Part shown: positions 1 through 10,533 of the stretch, in pieces | Position numbering within the stretch: position 1 is the stretch's first letter | How the letters are laid out: every line of letters begins with the position of its first letter | Assembly: GCA_045837725.1 (NCBI GenBank) | Contig: JBEWZL010000309.1 | Coordinates: 1 to 64,000 of the forward strand | Source: Vermamoeba vermiformis | Taxonomy: Eukaryota; Tubulinea; Echinamoebida | Direction: 5' to 3' | DNA: 64,000 nt | Notes under the pieces: model-generated | Seen by the model: the letters and a program-made list of their open reading frames with translations, nothing else | What the model was told of the DNA's origin: nothing | Databases searched by the model: none | Position numbers and translations under genes: made by a program

Positions 1-2780
1 GATCATAAATTATCCCTAATGGAAACAAGCTTCAAAAAACGCACCTACCACGACTTGAACATGAGTTTTCCCATAATAACTACTTTAACTAAAAAGATAA
101 AATAGAAAGGAATAAAACACTAAAGCAATGTGAAACATATGCTGATCATAAATTATCCCTAATGGAAACAAGCTTCAAAAAACGCACCTACCACGACTTG
201 AACATGAGTTTTCCCATAATAACTACTTTAACTAAAAAGATAAAATAGAAAGGAATAAAACACTAAAGCAATGTGAAACATATGCTGATCATAAATTATC
301 CCTAATGGAAACAAGCTTCAAAAAACGCACCTACCACGACTTGAACATGAGTTTTCCCATAATAACTACTTTAACTAAAAAGATAAAATAGAAAGGAATA
401 AAACACTAAAGCAATGTGAAACATATGCTGATCATAAATTATCCCTAATGGAAACAAGCTTCAAAAAACGCACCTACCACGACTTGAACATGAGTTTTCC
501 CATAATAACTACTTTAACTAAAAAGATAAAATAGAAAGGAATAAAACACTAAAGCAATGTGAAACATATGCTGATCATAAATTATCCCTAATGGAAACAA
601 GCTTCAAAAAACGCACCTACCACGACTTGAACATGAGTTTTCCCATAATAACTACTTTAACTAAAAAGATAAAATAGAAAGGAATAAAACACTAAAGCAA
701 TGTGAAACATATGCTGATCATAAATTATCCCTAATGGAAACAAGCTTCAAAAAACGCACCTACCACGACTTGAACATGAGTTTTCCCATAATAACTACTT
801 TAACTAAAAAGATAAAATAGAAAGGAATAAAACACTAAAGCAATGTGAAACATATGCTGATCATAAATTATCCCTAATGGAAACAAGCTTCAAAAAACGC
901 ACCTACCACGACTTGAACATGAGTTTTCCCATAATAACTACTTTAACTAAAAAGATAAAATAGAAAGGAATAAAACACTAAAGCAATGTGAAACATATGC
1001 TGATCATAAATTATCCCTAATGGAAACAAGCTTCAAAAAACGCACCTACCACGACTTGAACATGAGTTTTCCCATAATAACTACTTTAACTAAAAAGATA
1101 AAATAGAAAGGAATAAAACACTAAAGCAATGTGAAACATATGCTGATCATAAATTATCCCTAATGGAAACAAGCTTCAAAAAACGCACCTACCACGACTT
1201 GAACATGAGTTTTCCCATAATAACTACTTTAACTAAAAAGATAAAATAGAAAGGAATAAAACACTAAAGCAATGTGAAACATATGCTGATCATAAATTAT
1301 CCCTAATGGAAACAAGCTTCAAAAAACGCACCTACCACGACTTGAACATGAGTTTTCCCATAATAACTACTTTAACTAAAAAGATAAAATAGAAAGGAAT
1401 AAAACACTAAAGCAATGTGAAACATATGCTGATCATAAATTATCCCTAATGGAAACAAGCTTCAAAAAACGCACCTACCACGACTTGAACATGAGTTTTC
1501 CCATAATAACTACTTTAACTAAAAAGATAAAATAGAAAGGAATAAAACACTAAAGCAATGTGAAACATATGCTGATCATAAATTATCCCTAATGGAAACA
1601 AGCTTCAAAAAACGCACCTACCACGACTTGAACATGAGTTTTCCCATAATAACTACTTTAACTAAAAAGATAAAATAGAAAGGAATAAAACACTAAAGCA
1701 ATGTGAAACATATGCTGATCATAAATTATCCCTAATGGAAACAAGCTTCAAAAAACGCACCTACCACGACTTGAACATGAGTTTTCCCATAATAACTACT
1801 TTAACTAAAAAGATAAAATAGAAAGGAATAAAACACTAAAGCAATGTGAAACATATGCTGATCATAAATTATCCCTAATGGAAACAAGCTTCAAAAAACG
1901 CACCTACCACGACTTGAACATGAGTTTTCCCATAATAACTACTTTAACTAAAAAGATAAAATAGAAAGGAATAAAACACTAAAGCAATGTGAAACATATG
2001 CTGATCATAAATTATCCCTAATGGAAACAAGCTTCAAAAAACGCACCTACCACGACTTGAACATGAGTTTTCCCATAATAACTACTTTAACTAAAAAGAT
2101 AAAATAGAAAGGAATAAAACACTAAAGCAATGTGAAACATATGCTGATCATAAATTATCCCTAATGGAAACAAGCTTCAAAAAACGCACCTACCACGACT
2201 TGAACATGAGTTTTCCCATAATAACTACTTTAACTAAAAAGATAAAATAGAAAGGAATAAAACACTAAAGCAATGTGAAACATATGCTGATCATAAATTA
2301 TCCCTAATGGAAACAAGCTTCAAAAAACGCACCTACCACGACTTGAACATGAGTTTTCCCATAATAACTACTTTAACTAAAAAGATAAAATAGAAAGGAA
2401 TAAAACACTAAAGCAATGTGAAACATATGCTGATCATAAATTATCCCTAATGGAAACAAGCTTCAAAAAACGCACCTACCACGACTTGAACATGAGTTTT
2501 CCCATAATAACTACTTTAACTAAAAAGATAAAATAGAAAGGAATAAAACACTAAAGCAATGTGAAACATATGCTGATCATAAATTATCCCTAATGGAAAC
2601 AAGCTTCAAAAAACGCACCTACCACGACTTGAACATGAGTTTTCCCATAATAACTACTTTAACTAAAAAGATAAAATAGAAAGGAATAAAACACTAAAGC
2701 AATGTGAAACATATGCTGATCATAAATTATCCCTAATGGAAACAAGCTTCAAAAAACGCACCTACCACGACTTGAACATG
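1..2780. repeat. 143-bp tandem repeat array (telomere-like end)
   Basis: A 143-bp unit recurs with exact period (starts at 1, 144, 287, 430 and so on to 2575): 19 full copies, then a 20th partial copy from 2718 to 2780. Copies look identical by eye. Each unit contains the T-arm and 3' acceptor strand of trnR(ucg), and the last partial unit is the 3' end of the genuine trnR gene, so the array starts inside a tRNA gene. No coding potential is seen. Subterminal arrays of this kind are known at ends of linear mtDNAs; that role is inferred here, because the window starts inside the array. Confidence 0.95.
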
Positions 2781-2829
2781 GAACCTCCACTTTCGAAGAG
2801 TGTTGCTCTACCAATTAAGCTATAGATGC
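2757..2829 (-). tRNA. trnR(ucg): tRNA-Arg(UCG)
   Basis: Cloverleaf with acceptor GCATCTA/TAGGTGC, loop CTTCGAA (anticodon UCG) and T-arm CCATG-TTCAAGT-CGTGG. It reads CGN Arg codons. Its 3' part (2757-2780) is shared with every unit of the adjacent 143-bp array, so the gene abuts or seeds the repeat. Confidence 0.9.
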
Positions 2830-2831
2830 AA

Positions 2832-2918
2832 GGGCAGAACGGGATTTGAACCCGTGTCAGGTTTTTGGCCTGAACTAATTTTCAAGAATAGCGCTTTAAA
2901 CCACTCAGCCATCTGCCC
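2832..2918 (-). tRNA. trnS(uga): tRNA-Ser(UGA)
   Basis: Class II tRNA with a long variable arm. Acceptor GGGCAGA/TCTGCCC pairs fully; loop CTTGAAA gives anticodon UGA (UCN codons). First of a run of five minus-strand tRNAs after the repeat array. Confidence 0.88.
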
Positions 2919-2933
2919 TATCTATATATCTAT

Positions 2934-3016
2934 TGAGGAGGGCGGGATTCGAACCCGCGAAAACCGGAGTTAGTAGATTTACAGTCTACCGCCTTTGACC
3001 ACTCGGCCACCCCCTC
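2934..3016 (-). tRNA. trnY(gua): tRNA-Tyr(GUA)
   Basis: Acceptor GAGGGGG/CCTCCTC, anticodon loop CTGTAAA (GUA) and a class II variable arm, as in bacterial-type tRNA-Tyr. Confidence 0.9.
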
Positions 3017-3026
3017 TTAATCATGA

Positions 3027-3107
3027 TGTGGGTAGTGGGAGTTGAACCCACAAGCTTTAGGCGCTACTTTCTAAAAATAGTGTGTTTACCAGTTTCACCA
3101 TACCCAC
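3027..3107 (-). tRNA. trnL(uag): tRNA-Leu(UAG)
   Basis: Acceptor GTGGGTA/TACCCAC, loop TTTAGAA giving anticodon UAG (CUN codons), long variable arm, discriminator A. Confidence 0.88.
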
Positions 3108-3108
3108 A

Positions 3109-3182
3109 TAAGCCCGGAAGGATTTGAACCTTCATCGCAACCGTTATGAGCGGCGAATTTTAACCATTTAAACTACGGGCTC
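3109..3182 (-). tRNA. trnM(cau): tRNA with CAU anticodon, copy 1 (Met or Ile2)
   Basis: Acceptor GAGCCCG/CGGGCTT with loop CTCATAA. Positions 3105-3189 are identical over 85 bp to 12050-12134, so this is one of two copies. It is distinct from trnfM and from the third CAU tRNA in the inverted repeat. A trnI(gau) exists, so one CAU tRNA probably carries lysidine-34 and reads AUA; which one cannot be settled from sequence. Confidence 0.85.
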
Positions 3183-3272
3183 TTATAAACTAAACTTTAA
3201 TACATCTTTGTCTTTATTTGTTAAATTATAAATTTTATATCGTTTATCTTAACTCCTCCGAATACGCATAAA

Positions 3273-3599
3273 TTAGCTTTTAAGCAAGTTTATAAAATCA
3301 ACCGAAATCGTACCGAATAAACGATAATAAACAACTAAAATAGCAAGACCAATGGAAGACTCCGCAGCAGCAACCATTAATACAAACAAAGAAAATACTT
3401 GACCAACTATATCATCCAAATAAACCGAAAAAACAACGAAATTTAGATTTACTGAAAGTAAAATTAACTCTATTGAAATTAAGATTAAAATTAAATGTCT
3501 ACGGGTAAGAAAAACACCAAAGACACCCAAGATTAAAAGCACAGCCGATAATAACAAGTAACCTAACATATTAAGAATACCACATATACTTAGGATCAT
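3273..3599 (-). CDS. nad4L: NADH dehydrogenase subunit 4L
   Basis: Small membrane subunit (NuoK family) of complex I, in the proton-pumping arm. The 108-residue product has three hydrophobic segments and the family signature around [19 protein letters not shown] and [14 protein letters not shown], whose membrane Glu residues are conserved. The start at 3599 (MILSICGIL) gives family length. The frame stays open to 3677, but that would overlap the end of orf129. It is the last protein gene of the minus-strand series before the terminal tRNA cluster. Confidence 0.93.
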   Translation of the reverse strand: MILSICGILNMLGYLLLSAVLLILGVFGVFLTRRHLILILISIELILLSVNLNFVVFSVYLDDIVGQVFSLFVLMVAAAESSIGLAILVVYYRLFGTISVDFINLLKS

Positions 3600-3621
3600 A
3601 ATATTTCCTATAAACCATAAA

Positions 3622-4011
3622 TCATCTTTCAGTAACTTCATTTTGAATAAATTTTTGAAGTTCTTTTCTAGAATCATCTCTTCTTATCGTATTTTCAATC
3701 TGCTCTACCGCTTCCTCAATAGCATCGGGCTCATAAAACCAAGCCTCATACAAAGCAGAGTACTCAATAAGATCACCATACTCAGAAAAAAAAGTTTCAC
3801 GACTAAAGGACTCGTCAAAAGCAAAATTTTCGCTAATTAACTCTGCCAGAGACGATAAAGGTCTACCCCCCAAAAACCTATAAACATAATTTTTTTTTGC
3901 ATGAAAATAGTAAAACATAAATGAAAAGCAAACCAAAAAACACAACTCTGAGGAAGCACAATCACTAAACCCCAAGTAAAACATACTAAAAATCAAAAGG
4001 TGGAAAACCAT
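3622..4011 (-). CDS. hypothetical protein, orf129
   Basis: Unrecognised 129-residue ORF between nad1 and nad4L. Its ATG (4011) lies inside the nad1 3' end (26-nt overlap), directly after a stop in its own frame, so translational coupling is plausible. The N-terminus (about residues 1-36) is hydrophobic. The rest is acidic and probably helical, with many Glu/Asp and few Trp or Gly. A one-helix-plus-charged-tail layout resembles small respiratory or ATP synthase accessory subunits, but atp4 and atp8 are found elsewhere and I see no diagnostic motif. The tight packing argues that it is real. Confidence 0.6.
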   Translation of the reverse strand: MVFHLLIFSMFYLGFSDCASSELCFLVCFSFMFYYFHAKKNYVYRFLGGRPLSSLAELISENFAFDESFSRETFFSEYGDLIEYSALYEAWFYEPDAIEEAVEQIENTIRRDDSRKELQKFIQNEVTER

Positions 4012-4996
4012 CTAGAAAATATAAAATACTAGCAGTGAAAAAAAATCAGCCGAGTGACAATGGTAAAATAACTTTCCAACCAAACGACATAAGCTGATCA
4101 TAACGTAAACGCGGAACGCTAGCTCGAACCCATACAAATAAAAACATTATAAAAAAAATTTTTAAAGAAAAAAAAAAAGCAGACTGCTCCACAGAAAGTC
4201 ATTCAAATGGGGTATACCAACCACCTAGAAACATTATAACAGAAAGAATGCTCATAAGTATCATATTAGCGTACTCAGCAATAAAAAAAAGTACAAAAAG
4301 AATACCGGAATACTCAACATAGTAACCTGCAACCAGTTCACCCTCTGCTTCGACTAAATCAAAAGGAGCTCTATTAGTCTCCGCTAAAACTGAAATAAAA
4401 AATAAAATAAAAGAAGGAAATAAAGGAATAATATATCAACACTCTTCTTGTGCATACACGATTGTTGATAAATTTAATGAACCTGCGCACATAACTACTG
4501 TCATAATGATTATACCTATAGAAACTTCATAAGATATCATCTGAGCAGCAGAACGAAGAGCGCCTAAAAAAGCATATCGGGAATTACTCGCTCAACCGGC
4601 AATAATGACAGAATAAACATTCAAAGATGAAATAGCTAAAAGATACATAACACCAACATTTATATCAGCCAATACTTTTACTTTATCAATTGGAATAACA
4701 ACATAACTTGCTAGTGATAAAACTAAGGCAAGAATAGGGGCTATTATAAAAAGATTATAATTAGACGTTTTAGGTATTACAGGCTCCTTTACAATAAGTT
4801 TTAACGCATCAGCAAAAGGTTGTAAAAATCCAAAAAAACCAACAACATTGGGTCCTTTACGTCGCTGCATAGAAGCCATAGCTTTTCTTTCTAAAAGCGT
4901 AAAAAACGCGACGGAAAGCAATACAGGAACTATTAATCCAAGAGACTGGAGAAGGAATTCTGTTAATTCTAATAACATATTATTTATACGAAACAT
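3986..4996 (-). CDS. nad1: NADH dehydrogenase subunit 1
   Basis: NuoH-family membrane subunit at the junction of the complex I arms near the quinone site. With UGA as Trp the frame is open for 336 residues. Signature stretches include [27 protein letters not shown] and [17 protein letters not shown]. The C-terminus runs through LDGFPPFDF to a TAG at 3986-3988 and overlaps orf129. A second ATG at 4978 (MLLELTEF) is an equally plausible start and would give 330 residues. Confidence 0.95.
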
Positions 4997-5060
4997 TATT
5001 AATATTAATTATAGAAGCACATTTAGACATAATTTTTGAATTATAGGAAAGTAAGTCATT

Positions 5061-6998
5061 TCAATAATAATTTAATACCCTAATCGAAAACAAAGAATTT
5101 TTCAAGAAACCCCCAATAGTAACGTTAGGGCCAAAATAATTAGTATTCTCAACCCAAAAAGGAAAAAAATTTGGGAGTTTTATACTATAATTATAAAATA
5201 TACTTGTAATGTAATCAGGCTTAATAGAGTTTAAATTCAATAGAGAATTAAACTCTATTAAGGCCATAAATATCTCCCAATCTTTTCTAACTAATTTATC
5301 ATGAGATACCGCAGCATGTGATTTCTGTGTTAAACCCTCTAAATTTAAAAAATGAGAAGATTTCTCACTAAACACAGGCACCGGCATTATAATAAGCGAA
5401 TCAACAGTTACATTGTTGCCATGGTGGCCTTGATATATTAAAGGTGAATACTCCAAACTAGTATCAAGCCCAATGGAATAAAAACAATTTGCCTCATAGC
5501 CGTGTTTTACAAAAAACTGATTTTTTAACCCCAAATGAGAAAGCATAAGGTCTGATAACGAATTATCGATTTTTATAAAAGCAGGACTAAAGAACAACTT
5601 AAAAAATTTGCTAAAAAGATAAAAATAATCTTGTTTATAAAATACTACAAAACGATTTTTTAATTTCATTAAAGTTTTACTTAGGTAACTTTTCCCTATT
5701 AAAACTCTATTCAACGAATTAACATTATTAGAAACAAGCATAACAGGGTAAGTAAAATAATTAGTACCCACACCTGCACAAAAAAACTTAAAAGATGACA
5801 TATAATAGTTATTACTCTTTCTAACACGAGTATTTAAAAGAGGGATCTCATTTCTTAAATAAATATTAACGGACAAAAAAGAGGAATAAGCTTCAACATC
5901 CTTAACACGTATCGAAGAAAAATAAGATGAAGAATAATCATGATTATAAGCACGACAGTTTAAAATACCTAACAAAGAAAAATTATGTTTAAAAGAACAA
6001 ATAGTTTCCAAATCTAAATGAGGGCCAAATGTAAAGTTAATTCTATAAGTATTTAAAAAATGCAAGCAAACCAACAAAATTTGTTTTCAAGAAACAGAGA
6101 TTCACAATTTCACGTTATGGTACCCCGTTAATAAAGAAGCGAAACTGGATAAGTTTAATAAAGGGGTAGATATCCTTTGTAAGTCGAAACTATCATATAT
6201 ATAACGTGTTTTATTAGATAGCCAATCCTCATTTAGTTGTTCGTTAATTCGAGGTAAAATACGTTTAACCTTATTACCATAAACACTTAAACGGATATTA
6301 CTACAAAGAGTATCAAAAACGTCAACCGACTCAATACTATTTAGTTCCCAGGGTCGACTAGTAAAAGAATAAGGTTTAGATGTTAAAGCACCAACAGGAC
6401 AAAGGTCGATTATATTAGAAGAAAGCTCATCCATCAAAGCCCGAGTAATATACGTTCCAACCTCCATTCTAGTACCTCTACCAGTAGTACCCATATCTGG
6501 ATAGCCCGACACTTCTGAGATAAACCGTATGCATCTAGTGCAATGAATACACCTAGTCATGACAGTTTTTATTAGAGGCCCACAATATTTGTCCTCAACA
6601 GCACGTTTTTCTATCTCATAAAACCGACCACGATCAGAACCGAACGCTACAGTTATATCCTGCAAGTCACATTCACCACCCTGATCACAAATTGGGCAAT
6701 CAAGAGGGTGATTGGCAAGCAAGAATTCCAAAACACTTTCCCTTGCTTTTTTAACCCTTAAATTATTGGTATAAATTTTTAAACCTTCTGATACAGGAAC
6801 AGCGCACGAGGCAACAAGTTTTTTACTATTACTTACTTCAACCAAACACATCCTACAATTACCTGCTATAGAAAGCTTTTCATGATAACAAAATCTCGGA
6901 ACTTCAACCCCCGCCGCACTACATGCCTGCAAAACAGTAAAAGTTTTGGGAACTGAAGTATAAATATCATCAACTCAAAAATTAATAAAGGAAGACAT
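5061..6998 (-). CDS. nad11: NADH dehydrogenase subunit 11 (full length)
   Basis: NuoG-family iron-sulfur subunit of complex I. The 645-residue frame starts at 6998 (MSSFINFW) and includes both halves of the protein. The N-terminal region has the 2Fe-2S cysteines ([20 protein letters not shown]). An H-plus-cysteine 4Fe-4S motif follows ([16 protein letters not shown]), then [11 protein letters not shown]. The C-terminal molybdopterin-like half is present but divergent ([24 protein letters not shown]). UGA codons near residues 299 and 304 read as Trp and join the halves; they are not a gene split. Full-length nad11 in mtDNA is known from jakobids and some stramenopiles. Confidence 0.95.
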
Positions 6999-6999
6999 A

Positions 7000-7308
7000 C
7001 TAAAAAACTAGACTTTCACGATTAAGTTTATTACGTAGATAAAACAGCTTCGACGCACGGTAAGCAAACCGTTTTCTTTGATAGTCATACAAATTAAAGC
7101 TCAAAATAATATTTAAATGAAGAAAAAAACAAAATTCCATACCATTTTTGTGTAAATAATTCCTCACAGTCAAACCCGAATTGCGATTAACCAAAGAACG
7201 GCCTCTTACGGAAATACACAAACCTTTAAAATATTTAGCGAAACCGTTTATAAAAATTTTTACATCTAAAACATCACCTGGAAGGGTTTTAGGAAAATCT
7301 AAAAGCAT
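7000..7308 (-). CDS. rpl19: ribosomal protein L19
   Basis: The 102-residue product matches L19: an N-terminal beta part with PGDVLDVKIFI, then FKGLCISVRGR and SGLTVRNY (family: F.GVVI.RRG, S.TVRK). The C-terminal segment KRFAYRASKLFYLRNKL corresponds to the L19 signature K.RRAKLYYLR. L19 sits at the subunit interface of the large ribosomal subunit. Mitochondrial genomes rarely keep this gene; jakobids are the usual examples. It lies 1 nt upstream of nad11 and 1 nt downstream of rps16, so all three are likely co-transcribed. Confidence 0.85.
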   Translation of the reverse strand: MLLDFPKTLPGDVLDVKIFINGFAKYFKGLCISVRGRSLVNRNSGLTVRNYLHKNGMEFCFFLHLNIILSFNLYDYQRKRFAYRASKLFYLRNKLNRESLVF

Positions 7309-7309
7309 A

Positions 7310-7564
7310 TTAATTAAATTTTAATAAATTCAGTAATAATTTTGATAAACGGCCCCGAACTTTAGCACCGTGAGATAGTCAAAAACCTAGATCTTTTAGA
7401 TTAATAAAAAAAAATCTGCTACTATAAAGAGGCAAATATAACCCAATTTTTGAGTAAAATTTTGTATGCTGTTTTTTGTTACCTTTAGTCACAACTACAT
7501 TATAAAGAGGGGCCTTGTATCTCCCTACTCGCTCAAATCGAATAATGATTTTACTAGAAGGCAT
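7310..7564 (-). CDS. rps16: ribosomal protein S16
   Basis: Small-subunit protein S16, 84 residues. The N-terminus matches the family (IIRFERVGRYKAPLYNVVV, then K.G.Y.P). One UGA at residue 62 is read as Trp, after which LSHGAKVRGRLSKLL corresponds to the conserved W...GA.p...v..ll end of S16. The family normally has Trp at just this place, which supports the code. It is packed between nad2 and rpl19 with 1-nt gaps. Confidence 0.9.
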
Positions 7565-7565
7565 A

Positions 7566-9050
7566 TTAAAAATACCAAGAAAATATCAAATTTATCAGTC
7601 AAACGGACACAGCATTCTGAAACACCATTATAAATATATTTAAAATTAAAATAGAAATAATAATATTTGATTGAACTAAGTTTATAGGCAAATAATACGT
7701 CTTAACTTCGTAATCCTTAAAAAATACAATTTTTATAATTCACAAATAATAAACAGCACTAACAACACTAGTAACAATGACTATAATTGAAGCTAAATAA
7801 CTTCCAACTTTTATAAGAGACAAAAATACAAATAATTTACTAAAAAAACCAGCTAACGGAGGTATTCCAGCTAAAGAGAACATAAAAATAGAAAAAGAAA
7901 TAGCAATAACTGGGTTATTTCTAAATAAGCTTGAAAAATCTGATAAACTTTTAATTTTTAAATAATTAGTATATTTACGAACAGATAAAAGAATAATAAA
8001 AATAGCGAGCCCTGTAAATGAATAAACTAAAAGATAGTAGTAAGCAGCAAAAAAACCTTCAATACTGTTAGATGAAATAGCCAGCATTACGTACCCCATA
8101 TGAGCTATACCACTGTAGGCTAAAAGTCGCTTTATCTTATCTTGATAAAGTGCAGCAATACTAGCAAAAACAACTGAAAGCAAACCTAAAATTAAAAAAA
8201 TACGAAATCAATAGAAAGAAAAAGAAAAAAAAACATACATGTATATTTTTATAAAAGCAACAGCTATAACAAATTTTGAAACCGCCGCTAATATGGTCGT
8301 TACTATAGTCGGAGAACCCTCATAAACATCGGGAACTCACATATGAAATGGGAACACACCTAGTTTAAACAAAAAGCCAACAGAAAAAAAAATAAAACCC
8401 ACCAAAAAACCCACATTAGAAGATAAAACTTCAGAGTATAGATAAAATAAGGAATAAATATCATCAAAATTAGTACTACCACTAAAACCGTACATAAGAG
8501 ACACACCAAATAATAAAATACCCGAAGAAAAAGCACCTAAAACAAAATATTTTAAACCCGCCTCAGACGAAAAAGCATCTCTCTTATACGCGCAAAGGAC
8601 ATATAATACAAAACTTTGCAATTCTACACCCAAGTAAAGAGAAAAAAAATCATTAGATAAGAATAACAAATAAACACCAATAAAATAAAAATATGCCAAA
8701 ATGGCGAACTCAAAAGTAAAAACTTCCTCATATTTAAAATAAGTATAAGAACTTATAAAAACCATAATTAATAAAAGAGATACAACTATCAAAGAAACAT
8801 TAGAAATTAGATCTCAAGAAAAGTAAAAATTAAAAGATTTTCAATCTAAAGAAATTTGATTCAATAAAAGAAACACAAACAAGGATATACAAAACGCAAC
8901 TTTTAAAGTAATGTCTTCAACAAGAAATTGAGAAAATAAGCTTTTAGAAACAAAAACAGAATAAAGAACAATTATCAAAAGAGTAAAAATTAAAAATAAA
9001 CCCGGAGATAATAAAATCAAATCAGAAGAAAATAAATTACCGTAAAACAT
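7566..9050 (-). CDS. nad2: NADH dehydrogenase subunit 2
   Basis: NuoN-family antiporter-like subunit of the complex I membrane arm, 494 residues with about 14 hydrophobic segments. Recognisable motifs are LYLGVELQSFVLYVL, FKLGVFPFHM followed by UGA-Trp and VPDVYEGSPT, YQDKIKRLLAYSGIAHMGY and FSLAGIPPLAGFF. In-frame TGA codons fall on expected Trp positions. The start at 9050 (MFYGNLF) leaves an 8-nt gap from nad4. The frame is also open to an ATG at 9092, which would overlap nad4 by 35 nt. Confidence 0.94.
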
Positions 9051-9057
9051 AATAAAT

Positions 9058-10512
9058 TTAAAATAAAATATGCTCATAAAACATGTACGCATAAGGAGAC
9101 ATTATGTCTAAGAATAGAGATGGATAAAAACCAGTAAAAATAACGAAAAAGAAAAGAATAAACATTATAGTAAATTCACGAAAAGTTACATCAGAATAAA
9201 ACTTTATAAACAAAGATTTCAAAGAACCGGTTAACAATCTATTATATAATCATAAAGAATAACCGGCACTAAAAACCATTCCTAAAGAACCTATTAAAAC
9301 CGCAACAGAATTAAAAGAAAACAAACCTAACATTATTAAAAACTCACCTATAAAACTACTTGTACCTGGTAATGCCATATTAGCCAATGAAAAAGAAAGA
9401 AAGAAAAAAGAATATATTGGCATTAAAGTAACTAAACCACCATAATAAGGTAAAAGACGAGTTTTATATCTTTCATATATAAAACCAACTAAAAAAAAGA
9501 GACCACCAGAAACTAAACCATGACTCAACATTAAAAAGATGCTACCCGAAATAGCTTGAATATTAAAACCAAATAACCCTAAAACAACAAAACTCATATG
9601 GGCAACAGAAGAATAAGCAACAATTTTTTTCAAATCAACCTGAACTAAAGTAGCGAGAGAAGCATAACAAACCCCTAATAATGAAAATACAAAAACAAGT
9701 GGAGCAAAATACATAGAAGCAACTGGGAAAAGTGGAATTAAAAACCTTAAAACGCCATAAGTCCCCAATTTTAAAAGAACCCCCGCCAAAAGAACAGAAC
9801 CGGCAGTTGGAGCCTCAACATGAGCCTCAGGAAGCCATATATGCACGGGAAACATTGGAACTTTTATAGCAAAACCAAAAAAAAATAACACCCATAAGAT
9901 AAACTGACGATTTAAACTAAAGCTAACGTAACTCAAAGTATAAAAATCGGTAAAACCTACATGCAAATAAACAAAAATGATAGCGATAAGCATAAAAACA
10001 GAACCAAATAAAGTATATAAAAAAAATTGATAAGCAGCCCACACTTTACGTTCTCGCGAACCTCAAATACCAATCATTAAAAATAAAGGCATTAAAATTG
10101 CTTCAAAAAATATATAGAATAAAATCAAATCCCCAACACAAAAAACATTTAATAAAAAGAATTGAACAAAAATAAGACATATAAGAAACTCCCTTAGTTT
10201 ATAAGCAGAAGATCAATTTAAGAGAGTACACAAAAAAATTAATAAGTTTGTTAAAAAAACAAAAAGCATGGAAAGGCCATCCAAGGACAATGAATAATCA
10301 ACGTTAAAAAAGGTCGAATGAAAAAAATCCAATTTAAATTGAGAATCAAAACTTGAGTAATTAAAAAGAATTATTAACAATATAGTAAGAAAAAAAGAAA
10401 ATAAAGTTAAGAACAATGTAATCAAACGATTATAAAAATTAAAAAAAAACAGATAAAAAATATTCAATAAGGGAATAAAAAATAAAATTTTAAAAAAAAG
10501 CTGGAACAGCAT
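9058..10512 (-). CDS. nad4: NADH dehydrogenase subunit 4
   Basis: NuoM-family proton-pumping subunit, 484 residues after reading UGA as Trp. Motifs include FFGFAIKVPMFPVHIWLPEA, HVEAPTAGSVLLAGVLLKLG, VDLKKIVAYSSVAHMSFV and LMLSHGLVSGGLFFLVG, holding the conserved Glu and Lys residues of the pump channel. The N-terminal 130 residues are strongly hydrophobic and less conserved. It sits 21 nt downstream of cox2. Confidence 0.95.
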
Positions 10513-10533
10513 ATCAAATAAAAAAAACGTAAT

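Noticed and set aside
1-2717. CRISPR-like array
   Set aside because: Units are directly abutting 143-bp tandem copies with no variable spacers, in a mitochondrial genome.
4848-5039. Plus-strand ORFs antisense to nad1, nad5, cox1, rpl2 and others
   Set aside because: They are reverse-strand shadows of conserved genes with no own motifs.
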